Shown: one piece after another, positions 16,616 through 24,127 of the stretch
Layout: every line of letters begins with the position of its first letter
How positions within the stretch are numbered: the stretch's first letter is position 1
From: an uncultured Candidatus Nitrosopumilus sp.
Lineage (GTDB): Archaea > Thermoproteota > Nitrososphaeria > Nitrososphaerales > Nitrosopumilaceae
DNA length: 33,449 nucleotides
Direction of reading: 5' to 3'
NCBI GenBank assembly: GCA_951812645.1
Contig: CATOSM010000004.1
Location: 1 to 33,449 of the forward strand
Notes under the pieces: model-generated
What the model was told of the DNA's origin: nothing
Database searches by the model: none
What the model saw: the letters and a program-made list of their open reading frames with translations, nothing else
Made by a program: the position numbers and the translations under genes

Positions 16616-16875
16616 ATGGACCATCCAAATATCACCATATCTAAAGTACAAAACAGTGCGAAATATTCACTAAAAAGAAAGAATAAGAATAGTGTTTCAG
16701 TATATTTCACAACAATTGGAAAATACCTTTCCCGAGTAGGCGGAATTCGATTACATGATGATATCAAAATGGTGTCACTATTCCCAAAGCAACTAGTGGC
16801 GATTATGAAGATGCAGATTCTGAGCCATTAACAGTAGCACGGATTGACGAAAAACAAGGTAAAGGAAGGGAATAA
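16616..16875 (+). pseudogene. hypothetical protein, probably frameshifted
   Basis: ATG 16616 opens MDHPNITISKVQNSAKYSLKRKNKNSVSVYFTTIGKYL...GIRLHDDIKM, then the frame turns into a weak tail ending at 16831. The -1 frame from about 16771 continues with convincing protein sequence, VTIPKATSGDYEDADSEPLTVARIDEK, to a TAA at 16875. The combined protein would be about 86 aa, basic then acidic. The join is inferred from composition, with no homologue in the window to confirm it. Confidence 0.45.
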
Positions 16876-16971
16876 TTCGTAGAAGAAAACCAGACGAACG
16901 CTACAAATAAAATTGGACCATTAATCTCAACGTAAACAAAACATGGTACCCCCGGTTTATAAAGCAAAACA

Positions 16972-17301
16972 GAAATTATCAGTCAAAGATGACATGATCT
17001 GTTATTGTCAACAGGCATTGAAATCAAAAAAGGGTTGGGCCATGATGCGGCATGCATCGGAGACTTGCAGATGTCACGGAATCAGATGCTGCGTTCCCTG
17101 CAAGAATTCCAGATTCGTTGTGCCAGGGAACGTACAAAACGGGTACAGGCAGGGCTTGCCGTTGAGAGGTTCCTTGCCTGGCTCAGGTACGGGTTGGGAA
17201 GAACCGTGGCAAGGCATGAAAAGAAATGTGGGAACCATCCGGGATTAGTCCTGCCTGGCATATGCATCATGATGCATTGGAGGGTATTGGGATGAGTCGG
17301 C
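16972..17301 (+). pseudogene. IS5-family transposase remnant (3' end only)
   Basis: From 17031 the sequence is clearly the 3' part of an IS5-type transposase: GHDAACIGDLQMSRNQML (equivalent to 'GYDAAYIRDY'), LAVERFLAWLRYGLGRTVARHEK with the catalytic-Glu motif VERFLAWL, and a C-terminus IMMHWRVLG. Weak similarity may extend left to about 16972. The two catalytic Asp are missing. The right end, GGTATTGGGATGAGT, is a degenerate inverted repeat. It is closer to the 3' part of the element at 32932-33449 than to types A or B. Confidence 0.75.
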
Positions 17302-17396
17302 TATGTTTTTCCCAAGTCCGTGACGTATCCCATTGCGGCATCATGGCAAAAAGGGAAAACATGGCTGCCGTATCCTGGGGCCGTGCGGTCTGATTC

Positions 17397-19061
17397 CTAG
17401 CTGCAGGTTCCGGAATACGTTACGGATTCCGTGACGGTGACGCCGGCGCCGGTTGCAACGCCGGTAAGGTCAAGCACAAAGCCGACCAGTGCAGAACCGG
17501 AGGATCCCGAGGCCGGAAGCGCGTTTGGTCCGGTAAAGTTGCGATTGTCAAAGTTGACGCCGGCCGGATCAGTGGGGATTGGGGCATAGGATGCCGAACT
17601 GGCGACATCGGTGCCGACCCTTGATACGGCGCCGGAAAGGGCAGAGCCGTCAGGCTTTAGCCATCCGGTAGTGGTAAACTTTATTGCATCAAGATCCCGG
17701 TTGCCGGCATTTTTGATCTGGTTTTGTACAATGCCAGACGTGGCGCCGTATTTTGCGTCTGCAAAGTCAATGATGTAGCTTCCAAGGGATACGGAGCACA
17801 CGTCTGACACGTCAACGTCCGCAGTTGACCTTTGTACCGGCCCCTTGCCGTCATCCACCAGCACCCTGCGTTCCGGATCGTTATAGTATGGGTTGTAGCG
17901 TATATCTCCAAACAGTATTGCCGTAAAGTCAGGCTCTGCTTCTCCGTAATAGTTGTGCGTTGCAATCATCGGACCTCTTGCCATATTCATAATATCATAG
18001 CCGCTTACATTGTCAAAGATGTTATGGGTAAACAGGTTTGTCTGGTCAGTCATTACTGTCTTATGGACTTTAAGGGCAGGATCGGGATTTCCCGGTCGGT
18101 TTTCAGGCAATTCGTTACACAGTTCCGTACAGTAGAGAATTCCGTTATTGCCGCCAGAGATGGTGTTGTTGTGAACGGTGACATGGGATGTATTGTTTGC
18201 CTTTACCACAATGGCTCCTCCAGTGGGATTTAGTCCTGCATTGTTTGCACCGCTTATGTGATTGCCAAGAATCCGTATGTGGTGGTTACTATGTGAAACG
18301 TGAATTGAATTTCCATTGGTGTTTGAGATTGTGTTGTTGGCCACCAGAATATTTTCGGTATTGGCCAGGTTTATTCCGCCGTGTGTCGTAGTGTCAATGG
18401 TGTTGCCGGTAATCCTGGAATCCTGCAGGCGGGCTATGTCTGAGGGATAGTTTGTGCTCACTATTGCAGTAGACATTTTTTTGGCCTTTTGGGCCGCATT
18501 CAGTCCGGGATCATAAAATGTTCCAATGTTCTTAAACACATTGTCCGTTACGGACAGGTCACGCACCAGGGTGTTAGAATCACTGGCGACTCTCAATGCA
18601 TTTCCCCTAGTGTCTGCAAACGTGTTGTTGTGTATTGTTACACCCGATGTAGAGTTCCCAATACGTAACGAGTATTTCTCTGATGTGGTGTTCTGAAATA
18701 TGATGCCCTGTATAGTAGTGGCATTGGCCTGTACGTCAATAATGGTTGTTCCGTTTAATACCACCCTGGCATTTGCAGCAGGCTCTATTGTCAATGATTT
18801 CTTGACAAGCGTGTAGCCTTCATCATAGGTTCCAGCCGAGACGGATATGGTATCACCGGCGGTTGCGTTTGCAATTGCAGACTTTACTGTAGGGAATTCA
18901 GTATCCAAATCACACCACGGCGTATCATCATCAGTATCTGGGCACGATCCATCCACGTCAATTACAGCTGCATGTGCGGAAGGCACTGCAACCAGCACGG
19001 CTGGTGCCGCAATCACAAATATCGCATATTGTAAGGCGGTGAATTTTTTCATAGAATACAT
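17397..19061 (-). CDS. secreted right-handed beta-helix repeat protein
   Basis: 554 aa. A signal peptide ends near residue 31 (VLVAVPSAHA); M1 or M4 is the start. Residues about 40-110 resemble the DUF1565-like entry segment (FPTVKSAIANATAGDTISVSAGTYDEGYTL). Residues 110-380 hold many short NxTxxN beta-helix rungs (HNNTF, TGNTI, ANNTI, HNNTISGGNNG). The C-terminal 130 residues are a separate Gly/Ser/Ala-rich beta domain ending VTYSGTC. No membrane anchor is seen. GC is far above that of the neighbours, and the gene is bracketed by an IS remnant and a damaged IS, so acquisition from another lineage is likely. A surface polysaccharide-related role is possible but unproven. Confidence 0.8.
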   Translation of the reverse strand: MYSMKKFTALQYAIFVIAAPAVLVAVPSAHAAVIDVDGSCPDTDDDTPWCDLDTEFPTVKSAIANATAGDTISVSAGTYDEGYTLVKKSLTIEPAANARVVLNGTTIIDVQANATTIQGIIFQNTTSEKYSLRIGNSTSGVTIHNNTFADTRGNALRVASDSNTLVRDLSVTDNVFKNIGTFYDPGLNAAQKAKKMSTAIVSTNYPSDIARLQDSRITGNTIDTTTHGGINLANTENILVANNTISNTNGNSIHVSHSNHHIRILGNHISGANNAGLNPTGGAIVVKANNTSHVTVHNNTISGGNNGILYCTELCNELPENRPGNPDPALKVHKTVMTDQTNLFTHNIFDNVSGYDIMNMARGPMIATHNYYGEAEPDFTAILFGDIRYNPYYNDPERRVLVDDGKGPVQRSTADVDVSDVCSVSLGSYIIDFADAKYGATSGIVQNQIKNAGNRDLDAIKFTTTGWLKPDGSALSGAVSRVGTDVASSASYAPIPTDPAGVNFDNRNFTGPNALPASGSSGSALVGFVLDLTGVATGAGVTVTESVTYSGTCS

Positions 19062-19248
19062 GTGATCAGGGAAGTTAATAAACTGTTAGTTCTCCAGAGG
19101 CCGTTTGTTTTTGGCCCAGCTGCGGTGCATTCCGGCCTGATCTGCCTGAAGTGTAGGTTTTACCCCCAGGGGATAGAATTTCAAATCCCATCATGTTGAT
19201 ACCCAACTTGTCTTAAAACCAACCCTTCAGACGATATTTGATGATCGT

Positions 19249-19611
19249 TTGGATCCACGAGCTGTTGGTTTCCAAGCTGTACGTGAAATTCACCGAGATG
19301 ACAGACAATGGGATGTGATGGAACCGTTGCTGCCAAAAGCTGCCGCCACAGGACGTCCAAGAGGCAACGACCGAACGGTCTTAAACGGAATCATCTGCGT
19401 GCCGGTTTCCGGATGCAGGTGGAGTGAGATGCCAAAGACATGCGGTGATGGTTCAGCTGCCAACCCAAGGCCAAGAGGATGGCAGGAGTTTGGCATATGG
19501 AAAAAGACTTTGGGACGTGCAATCAAATCCGCACATAAGTCGGGCAGGATTGACCTGCAAAAAACATCGGTTGACTCATCACCAGTTCCCTCCAAAAGGG
19601 GGGCAATGTGA
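19249..19611 (+). pseudogene. IS5-family transposase orfA, type B copy 1, damaged N-terminus
   Basis: The core RQWDVMEPLLPKAAATGRPRGNDRTVLNGIICVPVSGCRWSEMP matches the intact type B orfA, with the first catalytic Asp in TSVDSSP. A 4-bp deletion just before RQWDV shifts the normal start (MKFTEMTD) out of frame, leaving only a TTG-initiated, unrelated N-terminus. The -1 frameshift site is AAAAGGGGGG at the end of the frame. Confidence 0.7.
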
Positions 19612-19617
19612 TCGGAT

Positions 19618-20061
19618 TTGTCGGGTTCAAGAGTCACGGGCACGGAATTGCATGTTGCAGTGGACGGTACCGGCCTGCCGGTATCAATCGTAATGAGCCC
19701 TGCAGACATTCACGACGGTACGAAATTTGCAGACGTGATGGAACCAGTTTCTGATTTTGCAGACGATTCCATGACAGAACAGATGGTTTCAGTCTATGCA
19801 GACAGGGGATACGGTTCAAAGCCAATCCGCAGTCATGCAAGGTCAAGAGACGTCATTCCGTGCATTCCCTTTGGAAAAAACGTCAGGACGGCAGATGATG
19901 CAGGCAAGGACGGTTACGACAGGACAGGATTCGTAGTGGAGAGGTTCTTTGCCTGGCTGAAAAACGGGTTTCACAGAACAGGATGTGAAAGAAACGCGGG
20001 AAACTGTCCCGGGCTGGCTAACATTGCGTCATTTTTGATGCATTGCAGGGTTTTAAGATGA
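19618..20061 (+). pseudogene. IS5-family transposase orfB, type B copy 1, frameshifted
   Basis: It reads TGTELHVAVDGTGLPVSIVMSPADIHDGTKF (second Asp), YADRGYGSKPIRSHARS and FVVERFFAWLKNGFHRTG (Glu), ending MHCRVLR. Relative to copy 2 two bases (AG) are missing at about 19630, so orfA cannot connect to this frame by a simple -1 shift. It contains the 10-residue segment DVMEPVSDFA absent from copy 2. Confidence 0.7.
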
Positions 20062-20161
20062 GTTGAATATTTATCCGCAATAATGAATTAATCTCAGGCA
20101 TGAATTTACTATAAAATTACCCAAAGATTAAACCCAAGTTTAGAATTCCCAAAATCAACAC

Positions 20162-20371
20162 ATGGACATTTACTCTAGTAAATTTGCAATAATAGTCATC
20201 ATAGCATTACTAGGGATCTTGGGATTACAAGTGATGACAAATAGTAACGATGCCCAACTAATTGATGCAGAAACTTGTGAGTTATATGTCATGGATCCCA
20301 ACATCAATGCTAAAAAATATCTAAATGAATTTGATCAAAAGTGTCTTGATTTTAAAAGTCTGAACCCATAG
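20162..20371 (+). CDS. small exported or membrane-anchored hypothetical protein
   Basis: 69 aa: an N-terminal hydrophobic helix (residues 7-25, KFAIIVIIALLGILGLQVM) followed by a short exterior tail with two cysteines (ETCELYVMDPNINAKKYL...QKCLDF) that could form a disulfide. Family not recognised. It starts about 100 bp after the type B IS and is followed by a zinc-ribbon gene 35 nt later on the same strand. Confidence 0.6.
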   Translation: MDIYSSKFAIIVIIALLGILGLQVMTNSNDAQLIDAETCELYVMDPNINAKKYLNEFDQKCLDFKSLNP

Positions 20372-20406
20372 AAAATCAATTAATAAAACAAATTTTAGAA
20401 AAACAC

Positions 20407-20604
20407 ATGGAAGGGCCATCAGAATTAAATTCGGTATTCTGGAATGAAGAGAAAAAATCATGGGATTATAAAATAATCAAAGTTGAAGAATATTTTGGAT
20501 TTAACGAATGCCAACAATGCAGAAAACCCATGTCACATAATGTAAAAACAGACGGAGAATTCAAAATGATTTATGTCAAATGTGGTTGTGCAGACAGGGA
20601 ATAA
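20407..20604 (+). CDS. small zinc-binding hypothetical protein
   Basis: 65 aa with C-x2-C (CQQCRKPM) and C-x-C (VKCGCADRE) arranged as one zinc ribbon; the N-terminal half is acidic and aromatic (NSVFWNEEKKSWDYKIIKVEEYFGF). Convergent with the helicase gene, with 9 nt between the stops. No specific function can be given. Confidence 0.65.
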   Translation: MEGPSELNSVFWNEEKKSWDYKIIKVEEYFGFNECQQCRKPMSHNVKTDGEFKMIYVKCGCADRE

Positions 20605-20613
20605 ATTTTCAGA

Positions 20614-22326
20614 TTAGGGTTCATCCATGCCCAATACATCATAGTATGCTTTTGGAATCATTTGTTGACCCTTGAAAAGGACGTTATTTACAGCAGTATC
20701 CAAAACATATGTTTTTGCCCAATCCTCATCACTGCGGATAGACCTACCAAATCCTTGCAGAATTTTAGTTAAAGTCTGTGATGTATACCATAAAGGGAAT
20801 TTGTTCATTTTTGCTTTTGTTCTTTTTTCAGTATAGTTTGGATAAGGTACTTTAGCAATTATTTGGAATCTTGATAAATCATCTTTCAAATCAACGCCTT
20901 CCCATAATGAAGATGAAAGTAAAACTCCTGTAGGGTCAGATGCGTGCTCAGAAATCACATCATCTTGGGATTTACCATCATGATTTTTACTATGACACAG
21001 TCTTATCCTAGAGGTATTTTTTGGAGAAAGATATCGAATAATTTTTTGACATCTAGGAATGGAAGAGGTTAGAATCAATCCACGTTCATCAGAGTGTTCA
21101 TCCATTATTCTATCAATTGTTTTTATGACTTCCAATTCATCTTCTTCATTAGACCCATAACTTAATCGTCGAATATTAAGAAGATCAATACTCCTATTTT
21201 CAATTGGAAATGGAGATTTTGTGGTATCAACAAATGCAACATCATCAGGAAGCAATCCCATATTTTCACAAAAACTAGATTTGTCAATTGTTGCAGACAT
21301 GAATAATTGGTATTCAGTTTCAAAAAAAGAATTTGCAAATTTTGAAACATCAATTGGCTTTACAGAGATAGTTCGAAAGTTACCATTCAAGTCTTTAACA
21401 GGATCATTTACGACAAAATTATCTTTGTCATTCACTATGTCTATTTTTGCTTGGGCAGAACGGTCATGCCTTCTCTCCAAACCAGTAATTAGCTCATAAT
21501 CAGGATTATTTTGAAATGCAGGGCTTTCTTCGATATCTTTGATTTTTTTAGCATAAGAATAAGCCATGTCTTCAGTGAGCTTTATCATTGAATCCAAGTC
21601 ACTAAAATCATATTTTTCAGAATTTAGATTACATTCATCAACCTGACCTGCAAAAATATCAAATCCAACAAACTGAATTATTTGGTCTTCGATTTTGTGA
21701 GCTTCATCAAATACAGTGACTTTTCTATCAAGATACTCTTCAAATAATTTTTTGTTAAATTTCATAATAGTAAAAAATGCATGGTAATTCCAAAGAGAGT
21801 GTTTTGAGACTAGAGCGTCGTATTTTTGCATATAGTAATGACATGATTGCACATCAGTAGCGTTATCTTCAACTTGAGTAATAGTAGGCTTGAACTTGCA
21901 AACTTCAAAAACTTCTTTTCCGTTTTTAGAGATTCTCTCTTGGCATTGACCTCGATTGCATGTCAATCCCAATCTCATAGCCCGACGTGTGTTGTCTACT
22001 TTTTCAGCCTCCATTAATTTTAGACATGGGAAATTTTGTTTGCCTTTTACAGGTTTTAGAAATGGAATATCTTTGATATATTGATCTTGCAGATGTTTTG
22101 AAGCAGTAACAGTAAAGGAGCTATCAAAATAATTTGAAATAGTTGCTCCAACTAAGGATTTGCCAACACCCGTGGGTGCACATAAAACAATTTTTTTGAA
22201 TCCAGAGTTTATCTTTTCTTCAATTTGAGAAATGATCTCTTTTTGAATTTCTCTAGGAGTAAAATGATCTGGGAATTTTTCTAATAAAGACAGGATTACA
22301 TTTTTTCTATTCAGTATTAAAAGCAT
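20614..22326 (-). CDS. XPD/DinG-type Fe-S superfamily 2 DNA helicase
   Basis: 570 aa. Walker A APTGVGKS at 50-57; candidate Fe-S cluster cysteines at 101, 123, 128, 143 and 162 between motifs Ia and II; motif II DEAH at 207-210; SATIDKSSF is motif III-like; SSSLWEGVDLKDD is motif V; GFGRSIRSDEDWAKTYVLD is motif VI. This is the Rad3/XPD-DinG organisation for 5'-3' unwinding in repair. Five cysteines lie in the cluster region, so one is probably not a ligand. Divergent from the GIY-YIG-like gene. Whether it is the XPD orthologue or a DinG-like paralogue cannot be settled here. Confidence 0.88.
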   Translation of the reverse strand: MLLILNRKNVILSLLEKFPDHFTPREIQKEIISQIEEKINSGFKKIVLCAPTGVGKSLVGATISNYFDSSFTVTASKHLQDQYIKDIPFLKPVKGKQNFPCLKLMEAEKVDNTRRAMRLGLTCNRGQCQERISKNGKEVFEVCKFKPTITQVEDNATDVQSCHYYMQKYDALVSKHSLWNYHAFFTIMKFNKKLFEEYLDRKVTVFDEAHKIEDQIIQFVGFDIFAGQVDECNLNSEKYDFSDLDSMIKLTEDMAYSYAKKIKDIEESPAFQNNPDYELITGLERRHDRSAQAKIDIVNDKDNFVVNDPVKDLNGNFRTISVKPIDVSKFANSFFETEYQLFMSATIDKSSFCENMGLLPDDVAFVDTTKSPFPIENRSIDLLNIRRLSYGSNEEDELEVIKTIDRIMDEHSDERGLILTSSIPRCQKIIRYLSPKNTSRIRLCHSKNHDGKSQDDVISEHASDPTGVLLSSSLWEGVDLKDDLSRFQIIAKVPYPNYTEKRTKAKMNKFPLWYTSQTLTKILQGFGRSIRSDEDWAKTYVLDTAVNNVLFKGQQMIPKAYYDVLGMDEP

Positions 22327-22391
22327 AAGGGTTATTGGGGTATCATATACATTACAATCTAATTTAATATCTAGTGTTTCTAGAATAGATC

Positions 22392-22709
22392 ATGGAATTA
22401 TTAGATGATAAGATGAGAGTTTGGACAAATAGTGCCCAATATGTCAAATCTAGTCCGGGTGTATATGTTTTGTATAACAGAAGTAAAGATCCAATATACA
22501 TCGGAGAAACAGATAGCTTGGAGGCAACATTTGCAAAATATCTAGATACGGAATTTGACGGGGATGAGTGTAAGCAAAAAACATCATCATATCAAAGAGT
22601 ATTTGCAGACAATCCAAAAGAGATGCAGGTGCAGTTAATTGAAGATTTTAAGAATCAAACAGGAGCAATACCTGTTTGTAATGCAGAAATTAAGATAGAG
22701 ACACATTAG
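22392..22709 (+). CDS. GIY-YIG-like domain protein
   Basis: 105 aa. Residues 22-38 read PGVYVLYNRSKDPIYIG, matching the GIY (GVYVLY) and YIG elements of the GIY-YIG nuclease fold, followed by ETDSLEATFAKYL where the family's Arg helix would be. The usual catalytic Arg is not obvious, so it may bind rather than cut nucleic acid. It diverges from the helicase gene across 65 bp, which suggests a link to DNA repair. Confidence 0.68.
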   Translation: MELLDDKMRVWTNSAQYVKSSPGVYVLYNRSKDPIYIGETDSLEATFAKYLDTEFDGDECKQKTSSYQRVFADNPKEMQVQLIEDFKNQTGAIPVCNAEIKIETH

Positions 22710-22817
22710 AAAGTAGGCTCAATCAATCTAACAAATCCCGCCTAGACTAAAAAAATAGAGCAAAGGTAAGACTTTTTCAAATTCCGGGATGGATATACAA
22801 AAAAATGAAGAAACATC

Positions 22818-23084
22818 ATGGGTTGGGTCGAGGCATTGTTGCAAAAATCACGTGATAGAACTCTTACAAAAGGAGAAGTTTTACACAGTCTGTTTCACAT
22901 GATTGAAGTAAATGAAAGCACGTTAAATCAAATTGAGACAAACAAAACAGATTTTGGTCCAGAATTAGAAGAATTAAAACAGACAGAAATTAGAGATTTG
23001 AATTTTCATTTAAAATATTATAGAAGTTTGGTAAATTACATCAATTTAGTTCCAGAAAACAGAGTTATTGAAAATAGAACTTGA
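22818..23084 (+). CDS. hypothetical helical protein
   Basis: 88 aa, MGWVEALLQKSRDRTLTKGEVLHSLFHMIEVNESTLNQIE..., predicted almost entirely helical and possibly coiled-coil in residues 20-75; no cysteines and no membrane segment. ATG 22818 is the natural start. Family not recognised; convergent with the DUF922-like gene (13 nt). Confidence 0.6.
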   Translation: MGWVEALLQKSRDRTLTKGEVLHSLFHMIEVNESTLNQIETNKTDFGPELEELKQTEIRDLNFHLKYYRSLVNYINLVPENRVIENRT

Positions 23085-23097
23085 AATAAAACAGAAG

Positions 23098-23637
23098 TCA
23101 AGAGCGTAATTTTTTAAAAATTAAATCGTATTTTGATTGGGATTCAGCATTGTTGCCAAAATCAGTATCATTTCGATATTGCAGTAACCTTTCATCAAAA
23201 ACACATTGTAATTTTTCAACTTCTTCATGTATCATTTTACCGGAATCTTCTTTTGCAAATTGTTTTCGTTGTTCATTATTCTGTCCCCTAGTGGGAAATT
23301 GTTTGTTGTAAAATTTATCTTCCAATACTGGAAGATTTTCACGTTTCACCAATTCAGCCAGATCAAAACACCCCTGCTCATGATTCAACAAATGATCCGT
23401 ATCTTGTGATTGACGAACCCAAGATAGCAAGGAATGAAATTCTACAAACAGAGAAATCTTATCAATTAAAAAAACAATATCATCACCATTGATTTTATCA
23501 GAATTTACAATCCAAGTAAATCCATATTTTATTACGCTGTGACTGTCTTCAAAAACAGCAGGATTGGATTCAGCCTGGAAATCAGACCATCTTAATTTAG
23601 AAAAAGAAGTCCATTCGATAGTAGAATTATCACTCAC
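23098..23637 (-). CDS. DUF922-like putative zinc protease, HExxC variant
   Basis: 179 aa. LRWSDFQAESNP near the start, YGFTWIV in the middle and LLNHEQGCFDLAELVKRE at 83-100 follow the DUF922 layout, where the family motif is HEQxHFDIxE. Here the second metal-binding His is replaced by Cys (His86-Glu87-x-x-Cys90). The following FDLAE is kept. No signal peptide is seen, so it is probably cytoplasmic. The assignment rests on these motifs only; a catalytically altered or inactive member is possible. Confidence 0.6.
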   Translation of the reverse strand: MSDNSTIEWTSFSKLRWSDFQAESNPAVFEDSHSVIKYGFTWIVNSDKINGDDIVFLIDKISLFVEFHSLLSWVRQSQDTDHLLNHEQGCFDLAELVKRENLPVLEDKFYNKQFPTRGQNNEQRKQFAKEDSGKMIHEEVEKLQCVFDERLLQYRNDTDFGNNAESQSKYDLIFKKLRS

Positions 23638-23696
23638 AATACATTGCTGATTCTATTGCAATAAATTATTCTTCATATTCTACCAAAAAGAGGGAT

Positions 23697-23725
23697 TTTG
23701 ACGGCAAATGTATGAAGCCGTCAAA
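23697..23725. other. perfect 9-bp hairpin
   Basis: TTTGACGGC and GCCGTCAAA separated by 11 nt. On the minus strand it is followed by a pyrimidine run (CTCTTTTTGG), so a minus-strand transcript could end there, but the nearest minus-strand gene ends 400 nt before it. Confidence 0.35.
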
Positions 23726-23925
23726 CAAATGACTCTACAGTAAATAGAATGATGAGACAAAGGAACCGTGTGTGCAAATGAACAAATTCCCAAGAAAGAA
23801 TTAATCTGAATCATAGGCTCAAAAAACATGGAATCAAAATGGATCATTTTTTCAACCCTTTTTGACCAAAAGTCAAGACACAATTAATTTTATGAATTTT
23901 TGAAAATACAAATCAATAAAATATT

Positions 23926-24006
23926 GAAAGCAAGGTGATTGCGGATTTGATATCTGATGTAACCCCCAAAGGGCCGATGAAAAGGATATCAGATTTGCTT
24001 GCTTTC
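23926..24006. ncRNA. 81-nt imperfect stem-loop, candidate structured RNA or DNA element
   Basis: Outer arms GAAAGCAAG and CTTGCTTTC are perfectly complementary (9 bp). Inside, ATCTGAT pairs with ATCAGAT (7 bp), and CCC-AAA-GGG can form a small inner stem. It is more GC-rich than the surroundings and lies in an otherwise empty gap, 43 nt upstream of a 25-codon ORF. No known RNA family was recognised. Confidence 0.35.
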
Positions 24007-24049
24007 TCAATTCTAAACTATTAATTTCAGAAAATTTCAAGACACAGAC

Positions 24050-24127
24050 ATGATGACAAAATTTTATGTCTGGATGGGCATTTCAGTAGCAGCATTAGTT
24101 GTAGGATTAGTACTATTATTTGGATAA
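24050..24127 (+). CDS. 25-aa single-helix microprotein (candidate)
   Basis: ATG ATG start, then a polypeptide MMTKFYVWMGISVAALVVGL plus VLLFG: a basic N-terminus and one membrane helix with nothing after it. It ends directly before the metzincin pseudogene's stop on the other strand (24128). Size and hydrophobicity fit the microproteins common in this lineage, but an ORF this short could be chance. Confidence 0.4.
   Translation: MMTKFYVWMGISVAALVVGLVLLFG

Larger units (their letters stand above)
19204..20065 (+). mobile_element. IS5-family insertion sequence, type B copy 1 (862 bp, damaged)
   Basis: Terminal repeats: left CAACTTGTCTTAAAACC, right GGTTTTAAGATGAGTTG. No matching target duplication is seen (ACC on the left, AAT on the right), so one flank has been rearranged or mutated. 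Compared with type B copy 2 it lacks 4 bp near the transposase start and 2 bp early in orfB, so it is very probably inactive. It keeps a 30-bp segment lost from copy 2. Confidence 0.85.
23640..24049. other. intergenic region with two hairpins
   Basis: About 410 bp. The 67-aa minus-strand frame at 23680-23883 looks spurious. The region holds a 9-bp hairpin (23697-23725) and an 81-nt structured element (23926-24006), listed separately. Nothing else was recognised. Confidence 0.5.

Noticed and set aside
16943..17248. 101-aa ORF rich in Cys and Arg
   Set aside because: It is an out-of-frame reading through the IS5 transposase remnant; the homologous frame is the overlapping one ending VERFLAWLRYG...MMHWRVLG.
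17681..17965. Frames on both strands within the beta-helix gene (also 17420-17608, 17832-18233, 18188-18391)
   Set aside because: Fully inside a 554-aa gene with signal peptide and repeats; the high GC content creates long shadow frames.
17031..20065. Composite transposon carrying the beta-helix gene
   Set aside because: The left side is only a 3' remnant of a different IS variant in the same orientation, and no common target duplication is seen, so an active composite element cannot be claimed.
23680..23883. 67-aa minus-strand ORF
   Set aside because: No recognisable motif, irregular composition, and it crosses a perfect hairpin in an intergenic gap.
23926..24006. Box C/D guide RNA
   Set aside because: CTGA and GATGA-like words occur, but the C box (GTGATTG) and final D box (CAGA) do not match RTGATGA and CTGA well enough.
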